Shown: positions 1 through 7,726, numbered from the stretch's first letter. The stretch: DNA of 11,436 nucleotides from CAYVZZ01 sp964456185 (GCA_964456185.1 CAYVZZ010000068.1:1-11436); one strand, 5' to 3'. Numbers and translations are program-made. The notes: generated from the letters alone by a model not told the origin.

Positions 1-1773
1 GTCAGCAATGATGTCGGCGCTTTGGCGTTGGTGGCTGGCGGCAATTTGCTCGACCAGCTCGTAGGCTTCCGGATGCACGCTGGAGGCGTCCAGGGCATTT
101 TTGCTGTCGCGAATGCGCAAGAAACCGGCGGCCTGCTCAAAGGTTTTGTCGCCTAAACGCGGCACCTGCTTTAGTGCTTCTCGGTCGGCAAAAGCGCCGT
201 GCTTTTCGCGGAAGCTGACAATATTGCCGGCGAGCGTGCGGTTAAGGCCGGATATGTGTGTCAGCAAGGGCGCAGAGGCGGTGTTCACGTCCACCCCAAC
301 GGCGTTTACACAGTCTTCCACGGTGGAATCCAGCGAACGCGACAGTTTTAATTGGCTGACATCATGCTGATATTGGCCGACGCCAATGGCTTTGGGGTCG
401 ATTTTGACCAGCTCGGCCAGCGGGTCTTGCAGGCGGCGTGCAATGGATACCGCACCGCGATAGCTGACGTCCAAATCGGGAAATTCTTTGGCGGCGGTTT
501 CGCTGGCGGAGTACACCGACGCACCGGCCTCGGATACCACGACATTAGTAAGTGGTTTGTCGACGAGCTTGCTCAATTCGCGCGCCAGCTTGGTGGTTTC
601 GCGGCTGGCGGTGCCGTTGCCAATGGCGCAGAGGGTGACGTCATGCTTTTTACACAGCGCTGCCAAGACGGCCAGGGATTGATCCCACTGCTTTTTCGGC
701 GCATGCGGGAAGATGGCGCAGTGATCGAGCAGCTTGCCGGTGGCATCTACCACGACGACTTTCACACCGGTTCGCAAACCCGGGTCAAGCCCCAAGGTCA
801 CTTGTGCCTTGGCGGGCGCGGCCATTAACAAGGCTTTCAAATTGCGTGCAAACACTTGAATGGCCTCGGCCTCGGCGGCTTCACGAAGTTGGCCGACCAG
901 CTCGGTTTCCAGCTGGGTGCTGAGTTTGATTTTCCACGTCCAGCGAATCACTTCGGCCAGCCAATCATCTGCGGCACGCCCTTGATGTTGCCAGTTTTGC
1001 GCGCGCATGATTTGCGATTCACAAGGATGCGGCGTGGCGCTCTCCAGTGCCTCGGGTAGCACCATGGCGAGCTGCAAAATTTGTTCTTTACGGCCACGCA
1101 ACAAGGCCAGCATGCGATGTGACGGGATTTTATTCAGCGCTTCGCGGTAATCGAAGTAGTCGCTGAATTTAGCGCCTTCCTGTTCCTTTCCGGTGGCCAC
1201 AGAAGAGTGTAATTCGGCCTTGTCCCACAGCCAGGTGCGCAACTTCGCCAACAGGTCGGCGTCCTCGGCGAAGCGTGTCATGAGAATTTGTTTGGCGCCG
1301 TCCAGTGCTTCTTTGGCGGTGGTGATGTTGTGTTCCGGGTTGAGATAGTTCGGCGCTAGCGTTTGCGGATCTTGAGTGGGGTCTTGGAAGAGGCTGTCGG
1401 CTAGCGGCTCCAGTCCCGCCTCAATGGCTTTTTGTGCGCGCGTACGGCGTTTGGGCTTGTAAGGCAGATACAGGTCTTCCAAACGGGTTTTGTTGTCGGC
1501 CACTTCGATGGCTTTTTTCAGCTCATCGGTGAGCTTGCCTTGCTCTTCAATCGATTTCAGCACCACGCTGCGCCGCTCTTCCAACTCGCGCAAATAGCCG
1601 AGGCGTTCTTCGAGCTGGCGCAGTTGGGTGTCATCCAGCCCGCCGGTGGCTTCTTTGCGGTAGCGGGCAATGAAAGGCACGGTAGCGCCTTCGTCGAGTA
1701 GTTTGATGGTGGCGGTCACTTGGGTAGCGCGACAGGCCAGTTCGTTGGCTATCGTGGTGTCGATGGATTGCAT
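1..1773 (-). CDS. tex: Tex, RNA-binding transcription accessory protein (3' end outside window)
   Basis: Tex (YhgF in E. coli) is a cytoplasmic nucleic-acid-binding protein implicated in transcription and stress/virulence gene expression; its precise role is unsettled. The minus frame is open from the ATG at 1771-1773 to the window edge, giving 591 codons of a protein normally near 770-790 residues. Visible parts: the Tex N-terminal helical region with LLDEGATVPFIARYRKEATG at about residues 25-44, the EDLYLPYKPKRRTRAQKAIE segment, a YqgF/RuvX-like RNase H fold starting with LGLDPGLRTGVK near residue 327, the segments EAGASVYSASE and RGAVSIARRLQDPLAELVKI, and the helix-hairpin-helix region from about 500 to 555. 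The C-terminal S1 domain lies beyond the edge. No frameshift or in-frame stop is present. The Shine-Dalgarno is weak (CAGACG). The gene follows pilH on the same strand, separated by a hairpin terminator. Confidence 0.96.
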   Translation of the reverse strand, partial: MQSIDTTIANELACRATQVTATIKLLDEGATVPFIARYRKEATGGLDDTQLRQLEERLGYLRELEERRSVVLKSIEEQGKLTDELKKAIEVADNKTRLEDLYLPYKPKRRTRAQKAIEAGLEPLADSLFQDPTQDPQTLAPNYLNPEHNITTAKEALDGAKQILMTRFAEDADLLAKLRTWLWDKAELHSSVATGKEQEGAKFSDYFDYREALNKIPSHRMLALLRGRKEQILQLAMVLPEALESATPHPCESQIMRAQNWQHQGRAADDWLAEVIRWTWKIKLSTQLETELVGQLREAAEAEAIQVFARNLKALLMAAPAKAQVTLGLDPGLRTGVKVVVVDATGKLLDHCAIFPHAPKKQWDQSLAVLAALCKKHDVTLCAIGNGTASRETTKLARELSKLVDKPLTNVVVSEAGASVYSASETAAKEFPDLDVSYRGAVSIARRLQDPLAELVKIDPKAIGVGQYQHDVSQLKLSRSLDSTVEDCVNAVGVDVNTASAPLLTHISGLNRTLAGNIVSFREKHGAFADREALKQVPRLGDKTFEQAAGFLRIRDSKNALDASSVHPEAYELVEQIAASHQRQSADIIAD

Positions 1774-1805
1774 GGCGTCTGTGAATTGATGTGAGAAAGG
1801 AAAAG

Positions 1806-1831
1806 CGGCAGAACCAAGGAGGATTCTGCCG
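1806..1831 (-). terminator. Rho-independent terminator after pilH
   Basis: Perfect 8-base arms CGGCAGAA / TTCTGCCG (1806-1813 and 1824-1831) enclose a 10-base loop. On the minus strand the stem is followed by CTTTTCCTTT, an interrupted T tract. It begins 15 bases past the pilH stop and 33 bases before the tex start, so it would end pilH transcription or attenuate read-through into tex. Confidence 0.7.
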
Positions 1832-1845
1832 TGAATTACGTCCGT

Positions 1846-2208
1846 TTAACCGAGCAGTTCGTTGATCTGAGCGATCAGCTCGTCTTCTTTCGGTGGTTTG
1901 ACAATATAACCGGCTGCCCCCTGACGTTTGCCCCATACTTTGTCAGTTTCTTGCCCTTTTGTGGTCACCATAAGAATGGGAATGTCACCGGTTTCTGGGT
2001 CGCGGCTGATCTTGCGCGTGGCCTGAAAGCCGTTAAGTTCCGGCATCACCACGTCCATTAGGATGAGGTCGGGTTTTTCGCTTTTTGCCTTTTCGATACC
2101 CGCCAAGCCGTTGTCGGCGGTGATGGCGTCGTGTCCCAGTTTCTCGATTATGCGTACCATATTGGCTTGCTGGGTGGGGGAATCATCCACTACCAGAATT
2201 TTTGCCAT
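1846..2208 (-). CDS. pilH: PilH-type single-domain response regulator
   Basis: A 120-residue stand-alone receiver domain. PilH is a CheY-like phosphoacceptor of the Chp/Pil chemosensory pathway controlling type IV pilus twitching. Receiver residues are all present: acidic pair D8/D9, phosphoacceptor D52 in LMDVVMP, the T82/T83 switch position and K104. The stretch NGFQATRKISRD and especially TTKGQETDKVWGKRQGA is highly characteristic of PilH rather than CheY or PilG. The residue after the K104-P105 pair is another proline (KPP), where many PilH proteins have a small hydrophobic residue. There is no output domain. ATG at 2206-2208 has a good Shine-Dalgarno (GGGAGAG). It is divergent from ompR and its usual partners pilG, pilI and pilJ are not in the window, so the assignment rests on sequence alone. 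Another CheY-like regulator serving a different pathway is possible. Confidence 0.85.
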   Translation of the reverse strand: MAKILVVDDSPTQQANMVRIIEKLGHDAITADNGLAGIEKAKSEKPDLILMDVVMPELNGFQATRKISRDPETGDIPILMVTTKGQETDKVWGKRQGAAGYIVKPPKEDELIAQINELLG

Positions 2209-2367
2209 GTGCTCTCTCCCGCAAGCAAATGAATTGAACGATCTAAAACGATCGAGTGTCTACCAGTTTATTGAAATGTCGATATTACGCAAGCACTGCC
2301 TTGCAGTTGGCAAGCAGTGTTGGAATGATGGTAAATAATTTTGTTGCCTACAATTAGGGAAAACAAC
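2209..2367. promoter_or_regulatory. Divergent pilH / ompR intergenic region
   Basis: These 159 bases must hold the promoters of both pilH (leftward) and ompR (rightward). Candidate pilH promoter on the minus strand: TTGCGT and TAAACT with a 16-base spacer, just upstream of the pilH leader. For ompR there is no convincing sigma70 pair; an AT-rich stretch at 2332-2340 and a TACAAT at 2349-2354 are seen, but the latter would start transcription inside the ompR Shine-Dalgarno. A direct repeat GCAAGCA occurs at 2289-2295 and 2310-2316, and ACGATC occurs twice at about 2239-2256. A strong imperfect hairpin lies at 2294-2319 and is listed separately. Confidence 0.4.
2294..2319. repeat. Imperfect inverted repeat in the ompR upstream region
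   Basis: CACTG-c-CTTGC (2294-2304) pairs with GCAAG-CAGTG (2310-2319): ten base pairs with one bulged C around the 5-base loop AGTTG. No T tract follows on either strand, so it is not an intrinsic terminator. It ends 48 bases before the ompR start codon and could be an operator dyad or an mRNA hairpin in the ompR leader. Confidence 0.6.
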
Positions 2368-3078
2368 GTGGCAGATGTACAGGAAAAAATTCTGGTGGTC
2401 GATGACGACGCGCGCTTGCGCGGGTTGTTGCAGCGTTTTTTGGAAAAGCAGGGTTACTACGTTAAAGGCGTAGAAGACGGCGAACAGATGGACCGCATGT
2501 TGGTGCGCGAACTGTTTTCGTTGATTGTGCTCGATATCATGCTGCCAAAAGAGGATGGCCTGAGCATTTGTCGGCGCTTACGTGAGGCGGGCAATAAAAT
2601 GCCCATCATCATGCTAACCGCCAAGGGCGATGACGATGAGCGCATTGAAGGCTTAACCGCCGGTGCCGACGATTACCTGCCTAAGCCATTTAACCCCAAA
2701 GAGCTGGAAGCGCGCATTGGTGCTGTATTGCGGCGTAGTGGCCGTGCCGTACCCGGCGCGCCGGGTGAGCAGGGCGAAAAGGTGCAATTTGGCCCTTGGG
2801 AGCTGGATTTGTCGAGCCGCACCCTGCGTAACGATGATACTGAGGTGACCTTGACGACTGGCGAGTTTGCCGTGTTGAAAGTGCTTGCCCAACATTTGCG
2901 CGAGCCGATGAGCCGAGACAAGCTCATGAAGCTGGCGCGTGGCCGTGAGTGGAGCGCCATGGAGCGTTCCATTGATGTACAGGTATCGCGCCTGCGCCGC
3001 CTTATCGAAGAAGATCCGGGTAGCCCGCGTTATCTGCAAACCGTTTGGGGTGTGGGTTACGTGTTGATTCCCGATTAA
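2368..3078 (+). CDS. ompR: OmpR-family response regulator
   Basis: DNA-binding response regulator paired with EnvZ; the orthologue in Pseudomonas is called AmgR and acts in envelope stress. The 236 residues contain a receiver domain (about 7-120) with acidic residues D12-D14, phosphoacceptor D56 (LIVLDIMLP), switch T in MLTAKG and the KPFNPKELEARI segment, then a PGAPGEQGE linker and an OmpR/PhoB winged helix (about 140-234) with TTGEFAVLKVL, SRDKLMKLARGREWSAMERS and the TVWGVGYV wing. The match to E. coli OmpR is strong throughout. I chose the GTG at 2368 because AGGG at 2356-2359 lies 8 bases upstream and it gives the family's usual N-terminus; a TTG at 2341 would add nine atypical residues. 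envZ follows after two bases. Confidence 0.95.
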   Translation: MADVQEKILVVDDDARLRGLLQRFLEKQGYYVKGVEDGEQMDRMLVRELFSLIVLDIMLPKEDGLSICRRLREAGNKMPIIMLTAKGDDDERIEGLTAGADDYLPKPFNPKELEARIGAVLRRSGRAVPGAPGEQGEKVQFGPWELDLSSRTLRNDDTEVTLTTGEFAVLKVLAQHLREPMSRDKLMKLARGREWSAMERSIDVQVSRLRRLIEEDPGSPRYLQTVWGVGYVLIPD

Positions 3079-3080
3079 TC

Positions 3081-4427
3081 ATGCGCCTCAGTTATCTGCT
3101 GCCGCGCACGGCCTTTTTGCGCATTGCGCTGATCATGATGCTGATCATTGGTTTTAGCCAAGCCTTGGCCTTGTGGTTTTTTGCGCGTAACGCTTATGCG
3201 CCCGGCATCGAGGAATATGCCCGCCTTACCGTCCTGCAAGCGCACACTGCGCAGCGTTACCACTGGCAGCCCAACGAAGCCAGTAAGCGCATTACCCGAG
3301 CCACCGATATTACGCTGCATGATGCGCCCCCCGCATTGCCCAGCGAGCTCACGCTTTTGTCACAACAATTGGTCGAGCGTTATCGCACCGCCGTGACAGG
3401 CAAGCTGCAAGAGCCAGTCACGGTGAAACTGCAAGAGAGCAAGCCAATTGCGCTTTGGGTTACTGCGCCATCTTTTGAGGGGCACTGGTTGCGTGTGTCC
3501 ATGGGATTTTTCCGCTATTACGACAGCTTTTTATTGCTGGCCTGGGGGGTAATGGCTCCTCTGCTGGCCATTATTGGCGGATTTCTGATCGCCGGCGGCT
3601 TGACGCGTTCCTTGCGGCGTTTGCGGCGCGAGGCCAGCCGTTTTACCAAGGGCGGAAAAGTGGAGCCAGTACGCGGCAGCAGCATCGCCGAGGTCGATGC
3701 GGTGATTCAGGCGTTTAATCATATGGTGGCCACCCTTGCTGCTGCCGAAGAAGATCGGGCGCTGCTATTGGCTGGCGTTTCCCACGACTTGCGCACGCCG
3801 TTAACGCGCCTGCGTTTGTCGGTCGAAATGATGCAAGAAGAAGACATGCGCGATGGCATGATTGGTGACATTGAAGACATGGACGCCATCTTGTCGCAGT
3901 TTATCGACTTTATTCGCGATGGAGCCGATGAAGCCCTGCAGTGGGTATCGCTGAATGACTTGGTGCGTGAGGTGGCTCAACGCTTTGATCTGGATATTCG
4001 CCTCGATTTGACTCCCTTGCCCGAGCTGTATTTAAAGGCGGTTATGTGTCGGCGTCTGTTGCTCAATATCCTCTCGAATGTGCGTAAATACGGCGAGCCG
4101 CCGGTCGAGATTAAAACTTATGCGGAAAATAATTTTGTGGTGCTTTATCTGCGTGATCATGGCAAAGGCATTGCTGCTGCTGACCGTGATCGTCTCATGC
4201 AGCCTTTTGTCCGCGGCGAAGCCGCGCGCACTAAAACCGGTGCCGGGCTGGGGTTGGCTATCGTTCAGCGTATTATCGAGTTGCATCAGGGCGAGCTGAG
4301 TCTCAGCAATCACCCCCAAGGCGGGCTGCAAACCGAGATTCGCTTGCCGGTTATCACTCGTCCTTCACAGGAAAATGATGCGGCGCAATCAGCGTCACCA
4401 GAAACATCACCACCGCAAAAACCATAA
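3081..4427 (+). CDS. envZ: EnvZ-family sensor histidine kinase
   Basis: Inner-membrane sensor kinase that phosphorylates and dephosphorylates OmpR. Its 448 residues match the family length. Visible: TM1 about 14-34, periplasmic sensor about 35-147, TM2 about 150-173, HAMP about 174-225, H box VSHDLRTPLTRLRL with phosphoacceptor H235, N box LLLNILSNVRKYG (N329, N333), G1 DHGKGI (359-364), the EnvZ-like QPFVRGEAARTKTGAGLGLAI segment containing G2, and a final QTEIRLPV. The last 24 residues (425-448) are a polar low-complexity tail encoded entirely within an antisense overlap with the exporter gene. ATG 3081 is two bases after the ompR stop (TAATCATG) with no clear Shine-Dalgarno, so translation is probably coupled to ompR. 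Pseudomonas calls the orthologue AmgS. Confidence 0.95.
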   Translation: MRLSYLLPRTAFLRIALIMMLIIGFSQALALWFFARNAYAPGIEEYARLTVLQAHTAQRYHWQPNEASKRITRATDITLHDAPPALPSELTLLSQQLVERYRTAVTGKLQEPVTVKLQESKPIALWVTAPSFEGHWLRVSMGFFRYYDSFLLLAWGVMAPLLAIIGGFLIAGGLTRSLRRLRREASRFTKGGKVEPVRGSSIAEVDAVIQAFNHMVATLAAAEEDRALLLAGVSHDLRTPLTRLRLSVEMMQEEDMRDGMIGDIEDMDAILSQFIDFIRDGADEALQWVSLNDLVREVAQRFDLDIRLDLTPLPELYLKAVMCRRLLLNILSNVRKYGEPPVEIKTYAENNFVVLYLRDHGKGIAAADRDRLMQPFVRGEAARTKTGAGLGLAIVQRIIELHQGELSLSNHPQGGLQTEIRLPVITRPSQENDAAQSASPETSPPQKP

Positions 4428-5844
4428 TACCGGCGTAAAGCCAGCCGGTGGCATTAAAGATGGCCTGTCGCAGAAAGTCGCCCACGGCGCGGCTTAAATC
4501 CGGCTGGTTAAGCGCGCCGACTACCTGATTCAAACCATCGGGTAGGGCATCACCCAAGGCGGCAGGGGCTTGGTTGAGCTGTTGGCGTAGCGCATAGTTG
4601 AAGATGGCGCCGAAAATCGCCGCCCCCAGGGTTTGTCCCAAAAAGCGCGAAAACATATTGGTGCCAGTCACCACGCCTCGTTGCGCCCAGCCGACGACCG
4701 ACTGAGGTCCCACCAGCAAAGGGGTAGAGATTAGCCCGTAGCCCACGCCGAATAAAAACTGATCCAGTAACAGCCACCAGCTGCTGGCATTTTGGGGAAT
4801 CAACAGAAAGCCGCCTGCGGCAATAAATACCACGACCACACCGGCCAAGGCGGTGCTACGAAAGCCGAAGTGTTCGCTCAATGGCCCTGAAGAGGCCGAG
4901 GCCAACGGCCAGCCAATACTGGTCACTGCCAGCACGAAACCGGCGGCAATAATGCCCAGTCCGTGCACCGATTGGGCAAAGGTAGGCAAGTAGGTAATCG
5001 GTCCCATCATCACAATGCCCATGCCGATCATGGCCAAGTTAGAGCCCACCAGCACGCGGCGTTTCCACAGCCAACCGGGCATAATCGGCTCTGCGGCGTG
5101 GCGTTCTATGCGCAGAGTAATCATGCCCAGCACGATGAACAGCAATAATAACAACGCGCTTTGCCAAGACCACCAAGGCCAGGATTGGCCACCCTGCAGT
5201 AAACCGAATACTAAACAGCCGACGGTGAGCATGATGAAGATGGCACCGGCATAGTCGATCTTGTGGGGATGCTTCTCAACCTTTTCGTGCAGAAAAACGC
5301 TAAGCAGGGTGATGGCAGCAATGCCCACGGGCACATTAATCAAAAAGATCCAGCGCCAATTAAGGTACTCCGCAAACAGGCCGCCGAGCACCGGCCCCAC
5401 CAAGGCCGAAAATCCCCAAACGGTAGACAACCAACCCTGCACCCGCGAGCGTTCGCGCAACGAGTAAAGGTCGGCCGCCAGGGTATTGGTGGTCGCCATG
5501 ATGGAACCCGCCCCCAACCCTTGCAACCCGCGGAAGACAATCAGCGAGGTCATATTCCACGACAAAGCGCAGCAGGCCGAGCCCAGCAAAAACAGCAAAG
5601 TCCCGCCAATCAAAATCGGCTTGCGACCATACTGGTCGGCCAGCTTCCCGTACACGGGAATCATCACCGTCTGCGCCAGCACATAGATGGAAAACACCCA
5701 AGCGAACAGCGCAAAGCCGCCTAAATCCCCCACAATTTGGGGGATGACGGTGGAAACAATGGTGACATCCATCGCCGCCAGCATCATGGCCGCCATGAGG
5801 GCAGCTAAGATCCAGCCGCGTGAGGCGGGCTTTGCGTCGGTCAC
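4354..5844 (-). CDS. MFS drug exporter, DHA2 (EmrB/QacA) family
   Basis: Proton-coupled inner-membrane exporter with about 14 predicted helices in 496 residues, the normal size for the DHA2 family. Diagnostic motifs: MDVTIVSTVIPQI at 25-37 in TM1 (motif D1), GKLADQYGRKP at 66-76 (motif A in the cytoplasmic loop), RGLQGLGAG at 105-113 (motif B), ALVGPVLGGLF around 147-157 (motif C) and NWRWIFLINVPVG at 162-174. The substrate cannot be inferred. No EmrA-like periplasmic adaptor is adjacent, so it may work alone. The start is a GTG (complement of 5842-5844) with AGGA eight bases upstream. It lies 52 bases downstream of the thioesterase-like gene on the same strand with no terminator seen between them, so they may form an operon. 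Its last helix and C-terminus are encoded opposite the end of envZ. Confidence 0.92.
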   Translation of the reverse strand: MTDAKPASRGWILAALMAAMMLAAMDVTIVSTVIPQIVGDLGGFALFAWVFSIYVLAQTVMIPVYGKLADQYGRKPILIGGTLLFLLGSACCALSWNMTSLIVFRGLQGLGAGSIMATTNTLAADLYSLRERSRVQGWLSTVWGFSALVGPVLGGLFAEYLNWRWIFLINVPVGIAAITLLSVFLHEKVEKHPHKIDYAGAIFIMLTVGCLVFGLLQGGQSWPWWSWQSALLLLLFIVLGMITLRIERHAAEPIMPGWLWKRRVLVGSNLAMIGMGIVMMGPITYLPTFAQSVHGLGIIAAGFVLAVTSIGWPLASASSGPLSEHFGFRSTALAGVVVVFIAAGGFLLIPQNASSWWLLLDQFLFGVGYGLISTPLLVGPQSVVGWAQRGVVTGTNMFSRFLGQTLGAAIFGAIFNYALRQQLNQAPAALGDALPDGLNQVVGALNQPDLSRAVGDFLRQAIFNATGWLYAGIMVFAVVMFLVTLIAPHHFPVKDE

Positions 5845-5896
5845 AAGCGTCGTCCTGTTAAATGTGAAGCGGCCAGTTTACCAGCCCGTGACTTAA

Positions 5897-6706
5897 TCAC
5901 ATTTTGAAGTACACCAGCTGATGGGTGGTGGCGAGTAGCTGGCCATTGCTGCCCCAGAGTTCGCCTGCCTGGTCGAAGTAGCCGTTGAAGAAGCGTTTGC
6001 CTCGGGCTTGAGCGAGTAGGTGGTCACTGCCTTGGGCGGCGAGGTCGTCTTCGCTGGCGTGGAAGTAGGTGGTGAGGGTGATGGTGCCGGTGGCGGCCAT
6101 TTGCTGGTGGCGGACAAACAGGCGCGGGAAGAAGCAGTCGCTAATCGCCATCAGCGAGGCGTAGTCCAATGGCCGTGCAGGCTCGTCGCGTACCCAGAGC
6201 AGGCTGGTGGAGTCGTCGCTTTTATCGGCGTCTTGCAGGGTGACGACGCCTTGCATAAAGCGCATGTCATATTGCCCGACCCAAGTGGGAAAGCCTTGGG
6301 TGGGAATGGGCTTGAGGCTATTGGCAGCGGGGGTTTGTGGCGCTTTTAGCTCGGTGTCCGACCAGGTCTCGCGGCGTTGGGCGGTAATCACCGTGGCGGT
6401 CATCAGGGGGGTATCGCCTTCCTGGAAAAGTTGCAGGCTCCAGTGCTGGGTGGAGCGATTGTTGCGCACCAGCTGCACGGCAATGCGGTGTTCGGTGGCC
6501 GCCAAAGGCGCGGCATAGTTGAGGGTAATACTCAGCGGCACGCCACGGCGTTCGGGATGGTCGATCACGGCTTGCAGCAGGCAAGCGCCAATGATGCCGC
6601 CATAGGGGCCAACCATGTTGCCGTATTCGGCGGTAATCTGGCCGTGGAAACCGTCATCCTTGGCGGTGAGTTGGGTCGATTGGTCAAAAGGGTGCGTGGT
6701 GCTCAT
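5897..6706 (-). CDS. Acyl-CoA thioesterase-like protein, double hotdog fold
   Basis: A 269-residue protein resembling the TesB-like/4HBT_3 thioesterase family, which hydrolyses acyl-CoA thioesters. Two hotdog halves can be seen. The first, about 15-110, has GNMVGPYGGIIGACLLQAV (the long hotdog helix, comparable to the NGGY segment of the family), LSITLNYAAPL and HWSLQLFQ. The second, about 140-269, has LDYASLMAISDCFFPRLF, TITLTTYFHA and a terminal GELWGSNGQLLATTHQLVY. D190 in the second-half helix is a candidate catalytic acid by analogy with TesB. The acyl substrate is unknown. ATG at 6704-6706 has only a poor Shine-Dalgarno. The gene is divergent from purC and heads a possible operon with the downstream exporter, though no functional link between the two is evident. 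Confidence 0.82.
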   Translation of the reverse strand: MSTTHPFDQSTQLTAKDDGFHGQITAEYGNMVGPYGGIIGACLLQAVIDHPERRGVPLSITLNYAAPLAATEHRIAVQLVRNNRSTQHWSLQLFQEGDTPLMTATVITAQRRETWSDTELKAPQTPAANSLKPIPTQGFPTWVGQYDMRFMQGVVTLQDADKSDDSTSLLWVRDEPARPLDYASLMAISDCFFPRLFVRHQQMAATGTITLTTYFHASEDDLAAQGSDHLLAQARGKRFFNGYFDQAGELWGSNGQLLATTHQLVYFKM

Positions 6707-6790
6707 AAATATTGCCGTGCCATCTGATGAAGGAACACACAGGTTAGCTTGCTGCCAAAAGTGATGCTAGGGATAGACGCGCCAAAGGGG

Positions 6791-6796
6791 TATAAT
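6791..6796 (+). promoter_or_regulatory. purC -10 element
   Basis: A perfect TATAAT sits 28 bases upstream of the purC ATG in the 118-base divergent spacer between the thioesterase-like gene and purC. At 17 bases spacing the -35 position (about 6768-6773) reads TAGGGA and is poor, so the promoter is weak or activator dependent. I do not see a recognisable PurR box. Confidence 0.5.
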
Positions 6797-6824
6797 TGCA
6801 TTTTTTCTCGGCAGAGGCGGCATC

Positions 6825-7709
6825 ATGCAAGACGCTTTGTATCAATCGAATCTCACCAGCGTACCCCTGCTCAATCGCGGCAAGGTGCGCGACATTTATG
6901 CAGCGGGCGACGACCACTTGATTATTGTCACCAGCGACCGCCTCTCGGCTTTCGATGTCATCATGCCGCAGCCGATTCCCGGCAAGGGCGCGGTGCTGAC
7001 GGCGGTATCCAACTTCTGGTTTGAACGCCTCAAAGACCGCATCCCCAACCAATTGTCCGATAAACAGTTGAGTGACTTTTTAACGGCGGACGAAGTGGCT
7101 CAGGTGGATGGCCGCGCATTGGTGGTGAAGCGGTTGAAGCCTCTGCCCGTTGAGTTTGTGGTGCGCGGTTACATCATTGGCTCCGGTTGGAAGTCCTACC
7201 AGCAGGACGGCACCATCTGCGGCATTAAACTGCCAGCGGGTTTGCAGCAGGCCGAAAAACTACCCGAGCCGATTTTTACCCCGGCCACCAAGGCCGAGTT
7301 TGGCGACCATGATGAAAACATCAGCTTCGAGCGTACGGTGGACATCATCGGCCGTGAGCTGGCCGAACAAGGCCGTGATTTGGCGCTGAGCATATACAAA
7401 GAAGCCGCCGCGCTGGCAGCGGAAAAAGGCATCATCATTGCCGACACCAAGCTGGAGTTTGGGGTGGATGATGACGGCACATTGACACTGATTGACGAAG
7501 TGGCCACGCCGGACTCCTCACGTTTCTGGCCACAGGATAGCTACCAGGTGGGCACCAGCCCGCAAAGCTTCGACAAGCAATATGTGCGTGACTATCTGGA
7601 AACGCTGGACTGGAACAAGCAAGCGCCTGGCCCCGAGTTGCCTGATGAGGTGATTCGCAATACGGCAGAAAAATACCGCGAAGCGCAGCGACGTCTCACC
7701 GGTAAATAA
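6825..7709 (+). CDS. purC: SAICAR synthetase (long form)
   Basis: Phosphoribosylaminoimidazole-succinocarboxamide synthase: ATP-dependent ligation of aspartate to CAIR, giving SAICAR in de novo purine synthesis (cytosol). Motifs: LLNRGKVRDIYAAGDDHLII at the N-terminus (phosphate-binding region), SDRLSAFDVIMPQPIPGKG at 37-55, signature 1 LPVEFVVRGYIIGSGW (107-122), FTPATKAEFGDHDENIS (151-167), signature 2 IIADTKLEFG (204-213) and LIDEVATPDSSRFW (222-235). At 294 residues it belongs to the long class typified by yeast Ade1 rather than the roughly 237-residue class of E. coli; the C-terminal PQSFDKQYVRDYLETLDW is typical of that class. ATG 6825 has AGAGG seven bases upstream. No canonical terminator follows; a dyad at 7727-7755 without a T tract is the only structure before tpx. 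Confidence 0.97.
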   Translation: MQDALYQSNLTSVPLLNRGKVRDIYAAGDDHLIIVTSDRLSAFDVIMPQPIPGKGAVLTAVSNFWFERLKDRIPNQLSDKQLSDFLTADEVAQVDGRALVVKRLKPLPVEFVVRGYIIGSGWKSYQQDGTICGIKLPAGLQQAEKLPEPIFTPATKAEFGDHDENISFERTVDIIGRELAEQGRDLALSIYKEAAALAAEKGIIIADTKLEFGVDDDGTLTLIDEVATPDSSRFWPQDSYQVGTSPQSFDKQYVRDYLETLDWNKQAPGPELPDEVIRNTAEKYREAQRRLTGK

Positions 7710-7726
7710 TCATCAAATCTGTCTGC

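Noticed and set aside
352..828. 158-codon plus-strand open frame
   Set aside because: It is entirely antisense to the Tex frame, which is conserved and continuous through this region; no ribosome-binding site or domain.
2349..2354. TACAAT as the -10 box of ompR
   Set aside because: It would start transcription at about 2361, removing the Shine-Dalgarno at 2356-2359 that fits the GTG start, and it has no -35 partner.
2341..2367. TTG start adding nine residues to OmpR
   Set aside because: No Shine-Dalgarno is placed for it, while AGGG is correctly spaced for GTG 2368 and the protein then starts like other OmpR proteins.
5884..5903. CRP-like TGTGA...TCAC symmetry at the end of the thioesterase-like gene
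   Set aside because: The half-sites are five rather than six bases apart, the second is imperfect, and the site overlaps a stop codon with no promoter nearby.
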